Assembly: GCA_017537345.1 (NCBI GenBank)
Contig: JAFYKY010000005.1
Span: 277,475 to 341,474 of the forward strand
Direction: 5' to 3'
Length of the DNA stretch: 64,000 bases
DNA from: Clostridia bacterium
Lineage (GTDB): Bacteria; Bacillota; Clostridia; Oscillospirales; CAG-382
How positions within the stretch are numbered: position 1 is the first letter of the stretch; each line of letters begins with the position of its first letter. The notes below the pieces were generated by a model. It did no database searches. It saw nothing but the letters and a program-made list of their open reading frames with translations, and was not told the DNA's origin. A program made the position numbers and the translations under genes. Of the stretch, positions 52,261 through 60,439 are shown one piece after another.

Positions 52261-54467
52261 AGCTTTTTACCTCTCAATCTCAACGCATTGGTTACCACGC
52301 ATACAGAACTGAAGGACATTGCCAAGCCCGCAAGCATGGGATTGAGCAAGGGGCCTCCGAATATGCTGATAACACCTGCGGCAACGGGAATACATATAAC
52401 GTTATAACAAAACGCCCAGAAAAGATTTTGCTTTATGGTGCGCATTGTAAGCTTGCTAAGCCGCACGGCGCGGGCAACGTCAGCAGGATCATTTTTCATT
52501 AAAACTATATCCGCGCTGTCTATGGCTATATCGCTTCCGCTTGCCACGGCGCAGCCGATATCCGCGGCGGCAAGAGCAGGCGCATCGTTAATACCGTCCC
52601 CTACCATCATAACGGAGCCGAAGCGGGATTTAAGAGCGGTTATTACGTCGGCTTTTTCTTCGGGCAGTACCTCTGCGTACACCTCGTCCGCACCTAATTG
52701 CTTGCCTACGTAACGGGCGCACACGCTGTTATCGCCGGAAAGAAGCACGGTTTTTACACCCAAAGCGGAAAGCTTTTCAAACGCTTTGCGGGAAGTGGGC
52801 TTAAGCTTATCGGAAACCGCAATGACTCCGATTACCGTATTATCGGCACAAACAAACATTACTGTCTTTCCTTCGGACAAAAGACGGCTTGCCTCTGTTT
52901 CGTATTCTTCGGAGGATATGCCTTGCTCTTTTAAAAGCACCTTGTTACCAACGCATATTTCGGTACCTTCGTACCTGCATTTAACGCCCTTTCCCGAAAG
53001 ATTTTGCACCTCTTCCGCCACATGAACGGTTATGCCGTTTTCGCAAGCGTAATTAACTATTGCGGTTGCGATAGGGTGCTGGGAGGCGGATTCGCACACA
53101 GCCGCATAAAGCAAGTTTTTTTCCGTATCGGATGCAACAATATCCGTTACTGTGGGTTTGCCTTCCGTAACGGTGCCGGTTTTGTCAAACACGGCAACCT
53201 TTATTCCGTGGGTGATTTCAAGAGCTTCTCCGCTCTTTATAAGAATTCCGTTGCTTGCACCAAGTCCCGTGCCTACCATAACGGCAGTGGGCGTGGCTAG
53301 CCCCAAAGCACAAGGACAGGCTATTACAAGTACTGCGGTGAATATCTTTACCGCAAAGGAAAACTCCTCCCCTGCAATAAGCCACACGGCGGCGGAAAGC
53401 ACCGCAATTGCCATAACCGTGGGAACGAAAATGCCTGAAACCTTATCTGCCAATTTTGAAACGGGTGCTTTTTTGCTTTGCGCGTTTTCCACGAAAGCGA
53501 TTATCCCCGCAAGCACCGTATCCTTTCCCACACGGGTGGCGCGGATATACAATGCATCGTTTTGGTTAAGGCTTCCTCCCGTAACAGTATCTCCCGTATT
53601 TTTTGTAACGGGCATACTTTCACCCGTGAGCATGGATTCATCCACAGTACCGCTTCCCTTTACCACGATACCGTCCACGGGGAATTTTTCTCCCGGCTTT
53701 ACCAAAAGAATATCCTCTTTCTTTACTACAGCCGTAGGAATATCCGTAACGATATCTCCCGTTAAAAGATGGGATATATCCGGTGTAAGCGCCATTAATT
53801 TCTTTATTGCGCCTGCCGTCTTCTTCTTACTGCGGGCTTCAAAATATTTACCTAATTTTATAAGCGTGATAACCACCGCAACCGATTCGAAATACAGATT
53901 ATGAACGGCGTGAGCATCCTTTACCACGTTAAAGGTCTGCACAACGCTGTATATAAACGATGCGGTTGCGCCCACAGCCACAAGAGTATCCATATTCGGA
54001 TTACCGCGAAACAGCGAGGAAAATCCTACCGTGAAGAATTTATAACCTATTATCATTACGGGAACGCACAAAACTATTTGTGTTATTGCAAATCCCAAGG
54101 GAGAATTTTCTATATGGCAAAATTCGGGAACGGGAAGGTTAGAAAAGAACATCTGCCCCATGGAAACGTACAAAAGCACAAGGCTCAATACCCCTGCCGC
54201 TATAAGTCCGTAAGGCGGTTTTTCTTTATCATCGGAAACCTTTTCCTCTATGGGAACGTTTTCCCGTATACCGAAGCCTGCTTTGGTAATAACTCTTTCA
54301 AAATCCGCAAAGCCGACTTGCTCCGCATCGTAGGTAACAGTCATTTTCTCTGTCATAAGATTTACTTCGCATTCGATTACGCCGTTGAGCCGCGAAGTTA
54401 CTCTCTGAACCGCGCCCGAGCAAGCGGCGCAGTGCATTCCCGTGATAATATAAGTTTGGGTTTTCAA
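52257..54467 (-). CDS. copA: Copper-exporting P1B-type ATPase
   Basis: About 736 aa. One N-terminal HMA domain (GMHCAACSG), eight membrane helices with the Cu-binding CPC in VIACPCALGLATP, the actuator TGES in MLTGESMPV, phosphorylation site DKTGTVTEG, and the hinge GDGINDAPAL. It pumps Cu(I) out of the cytoplasm. A TTG start at 54467 is preferred: AGAGG lies 8 bp upstream and gives MKTQTYIITGMHC; a GTG at 54476 overlaps that box. First gene of the copper operon. Confidence 0.95.
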   Translation of the reverse strand: MKTQTYIITGMHCAACSGAVQRVTSRLNGVIECEVNLMTEKMTVTYDAEQVGFADFERVITKAGFGIRENVPIEEKVSDDKEKPPYGLIAAGVLSLVLLYVSMGQMFFSNLPVPEFCHIENSPLGFAITQIVLCVPVMIIGYKFFTVGFSSLFRGNPNMDTLVAVGATASFIYSVVQTFNVVKDAHAVHNLYFESVAVVITLIKLGKYFEARSKKKTAGAIKKLMALTPDISHLLTGDIVTDIPTAVVKKEDILLVKPGEKFPVDGIVVKGSGTVDESMLTGESMPVTKNTGDTVTGGSLNQNDALYIRATRVGKDTVLAGIIAFVENAQSKKAPVSKLADKVSGIFVPTVMAIAVLSAAVWLIAGEEFSFAVKIFTAVLVIACPCALGLATPTAVMVGTGLGASNGILIKSGEALEITHGIKVAVFDKTGTVTEGKPTVTDIVASDTEKNLLYAAVCESASQHPIATAIVNYACENGITVHVAEEVQNLSGKGVKCRYEGTEICVGNKVLLKEQGISSEEYETEASRLLSEGKTVMFVCADNTVIGVIAVSDKLKPTSRKAFEKLSALGVKTVLLSGDNSVCARYVGKQLGADEVYAEVLPEEKADVITALKSRFGSVMMVGDGINDAPALAAADIGCAVASGSDIAIDSADIVLMKNDPADVARAVRLSKLTMRTIKQNLFWAFCYNVICIPVAAGVISIFGGPLLNPMLAGLAMSFSSVCVVTNALRLRGKKL

Positions 54468-54486
54468 GCAAATCACCTCTGCTTAT

Positions 54487-54515
54487 ATTATATACCCCTA
54501 CGGGGTATATGTCAA
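54487..54515 (-). promoter_or_regulatory. copA promoter with CsoR operator in the spacer
   Basis: Minus strand: -35 TTGACA (54510-54515), 17-bp spacer, -10 TATAAT (54487-54492). The spacer contains the palindrome TATACCCC-TAC-GGGGTATA (54491-54509), the known CsoR operator form, so bound CsoR would occlude RNA polymerase. Confidence 0.9.
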
Positions 54516-54530
54516 GTAAAAATATGTGTG

Positions 54531-54559
54531 TTGACTATGAATTTTTACTATGGTATAAT
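54531..54559 (+). promoter_or_regulatory. Promoter of the 54589 gene
   Basis: -35 TTGACT (54531-54536), 17-bp spacer ending TGG, -10 TATAAT (54554-54559), with an extended TGn. Confidence 0.75.
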
Positions 54560-54588
54560 TAAGAAAAGACGTTACGGAGGCAGGTATT

Positions 54589-56460
54589 ATGAAGCTATTA
54601 CTTATAACACGGGAGAAAAGCGATCTTTCCAAAATGTTTTTTTCCGCCGGCGAATGCCATATGATCTCTCCCGACACAACCGAAGCAGAGGATATTAACA
54701 CCTATGACAGCGTTGCCGTGCTCGGCGGTACGGAGGATAAGCCTATTATTCTGAACGCATATTTAAGAGAGGCGCTGGAGCGTTTTGCAGACACGGGAAA
54801 GCCTGTGTTTCTGGAATATACCGACAGCTTCCGCTGCGTTTATTCCGCTTCGCCCGTAAAGGTTGCACCCCACAGACTTGTGGCTGACGTTTGCTTTGGC
54901 GATATCAACGAAGGCGATCTTTTGGACAGCCGTTACAACAGCTACATACGCCCCCATTTTTTGATGCCGGATACCGTTCCTCTTTTGTATTACCGTGAAT
55001 TCACCCCTGCTCACGACAGAATTGAGAACAGAGAAAATGACGACGTGTTTAAAAACGCCGCGCTGTTCCGCGACAAAAACGTGCTTACGGCGGCGTTTCG
55101 GCTCTGCAATTACAGACAAGCCGTATTCTCTCCTCAAAAAAGATGGAATTCGGTTATAAACTATATTTTCGAATTTCTCGGCTTGCCTCTGCCCGCAAGA
55201 TTTCCCGAAACGCAGTACGAAATTAAAGGACGGTTGGAAACCCATTTTTATGATGAGCTCGATAAATGCGTTTCAAGGTCTTTGAAACTGCTTAAAGAAT
55301 ACCTTGTAGAAGATAACGGTACGAAAGGTATAAAGGAAGGCTTGAGCCACAACATTCTGCCCGACGGCACCCGTATAACCGCAGACGTGGTGCGTACCGA
55401 CTGTACCGGTGAAGCGGCAGGCGCATTTTTGTTTTCACACAGCGCCGAATTGCAAAAAAAGGGCGATAAAATGTATGATTTTTGCTACGGTCCCTTGATG
55501 ATACACGGCGGAGAGTTCGACGGTATGGTAAGATGGTCGGAGCAGGCGTGGAACGTTTGTTATCAGGATGACGTTGCCCGCGCAATTATTCCCTCGCTTC
55601 TTTTAGCTTATTTCGGGTTATCCGACAAATATATTCCCGATGCGGAAAAAGCCCTTTTCTTCCTTTGCGAAACCACCTGCGCGGACGGTCTGCGCCCCGC
55701 AAGGACGGATATTCTTGAATATATAAGATCGGGTAAACCGGTGCGTACCCTTGCAAAGCAAGAAAGCGGATATGCCAGCGCTCATTACAACGCATATTAC
55801 AGCGCGGCTTTGCTTTTGGGATATTTGATTACGGGTAACGAGGATTTTAAAAACACCGGAACGCGGGGTTTGGAAACGCTGATGAAGCTTTATCCGGATA
55901 CAGTGCGCGAGCACAGCGAAACCTCGGAGTTGTGCCGTCTTATCTTCCCGCTTTCCGTTTTATACGCGGCGACCGGAGAAAAAGCCCATTACGATATGCT
56001 GGACAGAGTCTTTAACGATCTGCAGAAATACCGCCACCTTTCCGGCGGATATGCGGAATGGGATACGGGCTACAAGGCGGCGTGCTTTAATAACGCGGGC
56101 GGTGAATGCTCTCTGCTTTCGGTTAACGGAGATCCCGTTGCAGACCTGCTGTATTCCCTTAACTGGCTTCCCCTGGGGTTTGCTTTCGCCTGGCACGTGT
56201 GCGGGGAAGCGAGATTTCTTAACGCCTGGAAGGATATTTGCACCTTCTTTATTAAAACTCAGCTTATAAGCGAGGATAAGCGTATAAACGGCGGCTGGTG
56301 CAGAGGTATCGACCTCGACAGTCTTGAATACTGCGGTATTCCCCACGACGTAGGCTGGGGCCCCTGCAGTTTGGAAACCGGCTGGACTGTTGCGGAAGTA
56401 ACCTTGGGAATGCTTATCGGAAAAGGTCTTGTAACAAAAAAGCTAATTAGAAAAATTTAA
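54589..56460 (+). CDS. Unknown cytoplasmic protein, probable (alpha/alpha)6-barrel glycosidase-like
   Basis: 623 aa without signal peptide. The first 210 residues look like an alpha/beta domain of the glutamine-amidotransferase type (LLLITREKSDL, SVAVLGGTEDKPII). From about residue 240 to the end the sequence is helical with many Trp/Tyr/His positions (GMVRWSEQAWNVCYQDD, SAHYNAYYSAALLLGYL, HDVGWGPCSLETGW), the look of six-hairpin glycosidases acting on uronides or oligosaccharides. I cannot assign a family. CGGAGG precedes the start, and a MazG-like gene follows after 10 bp. Confidence 0.6.
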   Translation: MKLLLITREKSDLSKMFFSAGECHMISPDTTEAEDINTYDSVAVLGGTEDKPIILNAYLREALERFADTGKPVFLEYTDSFRCVYSASPVKVAPHRLVADVCFGDINEGDLLDSRYNSYIRPHFLMPDTVPLLYYREFTPAHDRIENRENDDVFKNAALFRDKNVLTAAFRLCNYRQAVFSPQKRWNSVINYIFEFLGLPLPARFPETQYEIKGRLETHFYDELDKCVSRSLKLLKEYLVEDNGTKGIKEGLSHNILPDGTRITADVVRTDCTGEAAGAFLFSHSAELQKKGDKMYDFCYGPLMIHGGEFDGMVRWSEQAWNVCYQDDVARAIIPSLLLAYFGLSDKYIPDAEKALFFLCETTCADGLRPARTDILEYIRSGKPVRTLAKQESGYASAHYNAYYSAALLLGYLITGNEDFKNTGTRGLETLMKLYPDTVREHSETSELCRLIFPLSVLYAATGEKAHYDMLDRVFNDLQKYRHLSGGYAEWDTGYKAACFNNAGGECSLLSVNGDPVADLLYSLNWLPLGFAFAWHVCGEARFLNAWKDICTFFIKTQLISEDKRINGGWCRGIDLDSLEYCGIPHDVGWGPCSLETGWTVAEVTLGMLIGKGLVTKKLIRKI

Positions 56461-56470
56461 GGACACAGCT

Positions 56471-56776
56471 ATGGAAAAATTATATTTACTTGCAAAAGGA
56501 TACACAAACCGTTTTCCAAACGGAAACGAACCTTACCAGATCACTACGCGGCTGTTGGAAGAGTGCGGAGAGGTTGCAAGCGAGGTTAACCATTTTGAAA
56601 AAAGCGGAATAAAAGCACTCAAGCACGGTGAACCCTCAAAGCAGCATCTTGCCGATGAGATCAAGCAGGCTGTCAACGCACTAATGCAGCTCGCCGTATA
56701 CTACAACGTAGAAAACGAGTTGGAAAAATCCATAGACGTTTCGCTTGAAAAGATGAAAAACGAAGGATTAATATAG
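56471..56776 (+). CDS. MazG-like nucleotide pyrophosphohydrolase
   Basis: 101 aa, all-alpha NTP-PPase fold. The metal-binding pattern is LLEECGEVASEVNHFE followed by LADEIKQAVNALMQLA (E-E-x-x-E, then E-containing helix). It is short, like single-domain house-cleaning members. The second motif has Glu-Ile where many MazG proteins have Glu-x-x-Asp, so the assignment is moderately sure. It is expressed with the upstream unknown protein and ends at a strong terminator. Confidence 0.72.
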   Translation: MEKLYLLAKGYTNRFPNGNEPYQITTRLLEECGEVASEVNHFEKSGIKALKHGEPSKQHLADEIKQAVNALMQLAVYYNVENELEKSIDVSLEKMKNEGLI

Positions 56777-56777
56777 C

Positions 56778-56808
56778 ACAAAAAGCACCGATTATCTCGG
56801 TGCTTTTG
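56778..56808. terminator. Bidirectional terminator overlapping the APH-like gene end
   Basis: Stem AAAAGCACCGA with TCGGTGCTTTT (56781-56807). The stop codon of the convergent kinase gene falls in the loop, so one arm also encodes its last residues. Confidence 0.85.
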
Positions 56809-57682
56809 TCATATGATAAACATGTTCTTTCGCTTTTTTCAGATATGAATTGAACCTATCCATATCCGCATCCTCGTATTTGTTGCCCAGCATTATCCAT
56901 TCGCAATACTCGTAAAGAATAAAAAGATCGAGGGTGCGACGATATTCCTCATAGGAAACGCCCTTGTGCTTTACAAGCTTTTCAAAATAATAATCTATAG
57001 CAAACGATTTATCGTCTTCTTTCATATAAAAGAAGGCGTTTTCTTTTTCCTCGGTATGGGCTATGAGACGTGCTAGAGATACAGGATACGGCAATATTCC
57101 CGCGTATTCCCAATCTATAAGCGTAGCCGAAGAGGGAGAAACAATTACGTTAAATGGCAAAAGGTCATCGTGGCAAAGAGTGCGGGGTACAGTTCTATAT
57201 GTTTTTATAAAATCCGAATATGCTTTTTCGAGAGCGGGATCCTTTAAATATTTTCCTCTGTTTATGCGGCTTTCAAGGGATTCCGAGAATGAAACTCCCA
57301 CTCTTCCCTCTTCCGAAACACCCCAGTATTTTTCCTGCAGGGATATAAGCGCATCCAGGGTCTTTACGGCAGAATCACGGTCAAGTATACAACTGCTTTC
57401 TCCCGCAATATACTCAATAAGCAAATACTTTACCCCGTCTGCGCAAGCAGCGCCGTAAAAAACAGGTGCTCCGCATACAGGATCTGAAAAGAAAGTGCGG
57501 TATATATCTGCCTCTTTACCTTTTGACTGCTTTAAAACAAAGCTTTTTTCACTTGTTTTTACACACCATACATTATATTCCCCACCGTCCTCCAAGTTAA
57601 AAAACGGTGTTATGGCAGCATTTTTAAAGTTAACCCCTATATTAAAGCTATTCAATACGGCTTTAATTAAAATATCATTCAT
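56792..57682 (-). CDS. Aminoglycoside phosphotransferase-family (APH/choline kinase-like) kinase
   Basis: 296 aa, small-molecule kinase fold. The catalytic loop is LCHDDLLPFNVIV (HxDxxxxN) and the metal-binding DFG-equivalent is LIDWEYAG; LLIEYIAGE corresponds to the hinge. The substrate may be a sugar, choline or a related alcohol. A 4-bp overlap links it with the upstream DUF4838-like gene, hinting at a joint carbohydrate role. It is not evidence of antibiotic resistance. Confidence 0.83.
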   Translation of the reverse strand: MNDILIKAVLNSFNIGVNFKNAAITPFFNLEDGGEYNVWCVKTSEKSFVLKQSKGKEADIYRTFFSDPVCGAPVFYGAACADGVKYLLIEYIAGESSCILDRDSAVKTLDALISLQEKYWGVSEEGRVGVSFSESLESRINRGKYLKDPALEKAYSDFIKTYRTVPRTLCHDDLLPFNVIVSPSSATLIDWEYAGILPYPVSLARLIAHTEEKENAFFYMKEDDKSFAIDYYFEKLVKHKGVSYEEYRRTLDLFILYEYCEWIMLGNKYEDADMDRFNSYLKKAKEHVYHMTKAPR

Positions 57683-58647
57683 ATCAATTTATCCTTTTGA
57701 ATTGACAGCACTTCTCCGTATTCCATAACGGGCGGGATGCCGAATTCTTTTGCATATTCTTCCCCGAGGAAGCATCCGAAGGAGGTTATGCGCTCAAACC
57801 CTTTAGAGCGGTAAAACAAAACGTCTTTTTCCAAAACCGCGCGGTTGAAGGGCAATTTTACATAAGGCTTTTTCCAGCCGGAAAAGAGAGAATTATCCAT
57901 CCAATATTCCAGTATTTTTGCATCCTTTTCTCCGAAAAAGGCAAGCAGCGAATCCAAAGAAGCGATCTCTGCCGCGTTTTTAAGACAGGAAATATCGTTT
58001 ATGGGATGTTCAAAGCAACGGCGGATAGGCGCAAATTCAAGAAATATCCCTTCCTCTGCCTTTACGGACGGGGCGTCGATCGTGCCGTGGTACGCAAGAT
58101 ATGCCAGGCGGGCGTCACTACGGTAGGCTTTTAACCCCTTAAGCATTGCGTTATATATTATCATCGCTTGATCGGAGGGAGAAAAGTTTTTGCATTTTTC
58201 ACACATACAAGGTGCGGATGCCACGTCATCGATCCACAAATGAAAATAACTGCTGTTCCAAGAGATAAGCGCAGCAAAACGGTGGGTACGCTCCGAAAGA
58301 TAATCCAGCGCTTCTCCGCAGGAAGGGCACATATTAAAATCCGCAGTGCGATCACCATTTTCGTTTTCCCTGAACCAATGGGGATTTTTTGAAAAAAGCT
58401 CCCGCGGTACGAGCCAGGAAAGTGCGTGGCATTCAAGCTCTACTCGCACTCCTTTTGAAGAAAGACGGTCAATAAAACCGAATACCGTTGGATCATTTTG
58501 AGCAGAAAGGAATTTTTCCAAGGTGAGATGGGCGTCCACTCCACCTGCGGGATGTATCCCCAGAGTATCCAGCCCGCTTTGTAAAAACAGCTCTTCCCAA
58601 TATGCACCGATATCCGTATCGTGAATAATAATTCCGTTGGTCTTCAT
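57679..58647 (-). CDS. DUF4838-like glycoside-hydrolase-related protein
   Basis: 322 aa, cytoplasmic, TIM-barrel-like pattern. HLWIDDVASAPCMCEKCKNF recalls the acid-rich, Cys-containing segment of DUF4838 proteins, which are distant relatives of alpha-glucuronidases. Other aromatic/acid segments are VRVELECHALSWLVP and LAYLAYHGT. There is no signal peptide, unlike many DUF4838 proteins. The family call is tentative. It is transcribed with the APH-like kinase. Confidence 0.6.
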   Translation of the reverse strand: MKTNGIIIHDTDIGAYWEELFLQSGLDTLGIHPAGGVDAHLTLEKFLSAQNDPTVFGFIDRLSSKGVRVELECHALSWLVPRELFSKNPHWFRENENGDRTADFNMCPSCGEALDYLSERTHRFAALISWNSSYFHLWIDDVASAPCMCEKCKNFSPSDQAMIIYNAMLKGLKAYRSDARLAYLAYHGTIDAPSVKAEEGIFLEFAPIRRCFEHPINDISCLKNAAEIASLDSLLAFFGEKDAKILEYWMDNSLFSGWKKPYVKLPFNRAVLEKDVLFYRSKGFERITSFGCFLGEEYAKEFGIPPVMEYGEVLSIQKDKLI

Positions 58648-58682
58648 ACAATATCACTCCAAACAGCAGGAATTGCAACTAA

Positions 58683-58711
58683 ATATTAACACACTGTTCA
58701 AATGTTGTCAA
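58683..58711 (-). promoter_or_regulatory. Promoter of the DUF4838-like/APH-like operon
   Basis: Minus strand: -35 TTGACA (58706-58711), 17-bp spacer, -10 TAATAT (58683-58688). Confidence 0.72.
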
Positions 58712-58722
58712 TAGCGTTGATA

Positions 58723-58751
58723 TTGACTTGCGACTGCTTGTATGGTATATT
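58723..58751 (+). promoter_or_regulatory. Promoter of the sigma-like gene
   Basis: -35 TTGACT (58723-58728), 17-bp spacer ending TGG, -10 TATATT (58746-58751). Its -35 lies only 11 bp from the -35 of the divergent promoter. Confidence 0.68.
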
Positions 58752-58796
58752 AAATATGCTTTTAAAATATGGTAACAAAGGGGGGACAGAGCAGCT

Positions 58797-59351
58797 TTGA
58801 AACACAGCGAAAATCCCATAAACGCCCTTTCCTTAACGGAGCGGGAGTTTCTGGAAAATCTGCTTGAAAAAGAATACGTTTTGATCACTCGCGTAACTGA
58901 AAAGATGCTGGGCGAAAGCTATCTGTCACTCAGAAACGAAGCTTTGGGCGAACTGCACTTGCTTCTTATACAAAAAATAAAAGAGCTTATGAACCACGAA
59001 TCACCCGAAAAATGGTTGGTCACCGCCGCTAAATTCAATGCGCTTCACGTAAAAGCCGAACACGCAAGATATCTGAACAATTTTTCAGATACGGATATGG
59101 AGGACGTTTTATATTCGGAAGACGTTTTTGAAACTGCTTTATATAATATCTGGATGGAAAAAGATGTGTATTCCCTGCTTAAAAATGAGCTGACATCCCG
59201 CGAAGCGCAGGTATTTGAGCTTATGTTTGAAAAAAAGCTTCTCTGCGCGGAAATAATGCAAAAGCTGGATATAAGCGAAAGCACCGTATGGAATATAAGA
59301 AAATCCATTAAGGATAAATACACATACGCTATAAAACACAAATTTTTTTAG
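58797..59351 (+). CDS. Sigma-70-like (ECF-type) regulator
   Basis: 184 aa. The start is TTG, with AAGGGGGGA upstream. The C-terminal 55 residues, LTSREAQVFELMFEKKLLCAEIMQKLDISESTVWNIRKSIK (quoted in parts: LTSREAQVFEL and DISESTVWNI), form a sigma region 4/LuxR-like helix-turn-helix. The N-terminal part (NEALGELHLLLIQKIKELM, AARFNALHVK-like) may be a divergent region 2. It is followed by a membrane protein of anti-sigma layout, the normal partner arrangement. Confidence 0.7.
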   Translation: MKHSENPINALSLTEREFLENLLEKEYVLITRVTEKMLGESYLSLRNEALGELHLLLIQKIKELMNHESPEKWLVTAAKFNALHVKAEHARYLNNFSDTDMEDVLYSEDVFETALYNIWMEKDVYSLLKNELTSREAQVFELMFEKKLLCAEIMQKLDISESTVWNIRKSIKDKYTYAIKHKFF

Positions 59352-59406
59352 TTTTTTTATAGAGGTTTTACCGTTTTTTTATCATATATAAATGAGGGGT
59401 TATTTG

Positions 59407-60225
59407 ATGGATAAAATGCACGAAACACTCGGCGGAGCAGAGCTGAAAAAGCTTATAACCGAAAATAAGCTTTGTATAGAGGATCTGGATACCGCCGCTT
59501 TGCAAAGGCTGTTCGATTATGAAACAGCTATGCTTTGTACCGACGAAGGCGATATAGACACCCTTAACGCCTGCGCCGCAAGACTGGACGCGGTAAACGG
59601 TCCGCTTGTTTCCAAAGAAGAATTCTTTAATATTATAAATAAAGATATACCGGCAGTTAAGCCTGCAAGACGTTTGCGGTTTAAAAAGGCATTGCTCGTT
59701 GCGGCGGCTGTCGCCGTATTTTTCGCCACCGTTACCATTACCGCAACCGCTGTGGATTTCAACCCTTTTAATTATTTCAGGGAAGTTATTGGTATGGGCC
59801 CCGGCGGAACACTAAATAAAGGCAACGTAACGCTGGAATTTCAGGACGTACAGAAAGAATACGACACCGTAGAAGAAGCTTTACAAAGCAATGACATTGA
59901 TATTTGGTATCCGACAGTTCTTCCCGAAGGTATCACATTAAAAGCAATTGAGTTCGTTTCAACGGCTTCTTCTGAAGAAATAATTCGGTTTGCGACCAAC
60001 ACCCCCTACGTAAGCGTACACGTCGAGCGAAAAAACGATTCACACCCTTTTCATAGTTACGCAGAAGAATTTGTAATAGAAGATTGCACTTTCTATATCT
60101 TCGATGACACGGTAACTCCCCCTGAATATTATGCGGTCTGTTTTTATGGCGACTATTATTACTGTATTTGCGCGAACTCCTATGAAGACATAATTTTGAT
60201 TCTTTCCAATCTCAAAAGATCATAA
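59407..60225 (+). CDS. Anti-sigma-factor-like membrane protein with DUF4367-type domain
   Basis: About 272 aa. The N-terminal 90 residues are cytoplasmic and helical, one membrane segment spans about residues 95-118 (ALLVAAAVAVFFATVTITA), and the C-terminal extracytoplasmic part (WYPTVLPEGITLKAIEF, NDSHPFHSYAEEFVIED) resembles DUF4367. This is the layout of anti-sigma or sensing proteins paired with ECF-type sigma factors. The start at 59407 has GAGGGG at 7 bp; the earlier ATG at 59392 overlaps that box. Confidence 0.7.
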   Translation: MDKMHETLGGAELKKLITENKLCIEDLDTAALQRLFDYETAMLCTDEGDIDTLNACAARLDAVNGPLVSKEEFFNIINKDIPAVKPARRLRFKKALLVAAAVAVFFATVTITATAVDFNPFNYFREVIGMGPGGTLNKGNVTLEFQDVQKEYDTVEEALQSNDIDIWYPTVLPEGITLKAIEFVSTASSEEIIRFATNTPYVSVHVERKNDSHPFHSYAEEFVIEDCTFYIFDDTVTPPEYYAVCFYGDYYYCICANSYEDIILILSNLKRS

Positions 60226-60306
60226 AACCTTTCGCCCGTAGGGTATATTCGGGCGCTGAATACGCTATGTACGACAACGCCAAACCGTCGTATATATACC
60301 TTCTGC

Positions 60307-60334
60307 AAAGGGCTGTTGTTTTCAACAGCCCTTT
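60307..60334 (+). terminator. Hairpin after the sigma/anti-sigma pair
   Basis: A 12-bp stem, AAAGGGCTGTTG with CAACAGCCCTTT, around TTTT. No T-run follows on the plus strand, so termination may be partial. The remainder of 60226-60384 also holds a small CGCCCG/CGGGCG hairpin at 60233-60254 and nothing coding. Confidence 0.6.
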
Positions 60335-60384
60335 AGCATATAAAAAAATTTAAATATTATATAAATATTATTAATAGCTTGCTA

Positions 60385-60412
60385 TTGACAAATCCACCTC
60401 CCCGAATATAAT
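60385..60412 (+). promoter_or_regulatory. Promoter of the BspA-like gene
   Basis: -35 TTGACA (60385-60390), 16-bp spacer, -10 TATAAT (60407-60412). Confidence 0.75.
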
Positions 60413-60439
60413 TTAATCATACAAACAGGAGGTATTGCT

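Noticed and set aside
56792..57682. Aminoglycoside resistance gene
   Set aside because: Only the general kinase fold is recognisable; pairing with a glycoside-hydrolase-like gene suggests a metabolic substrate.
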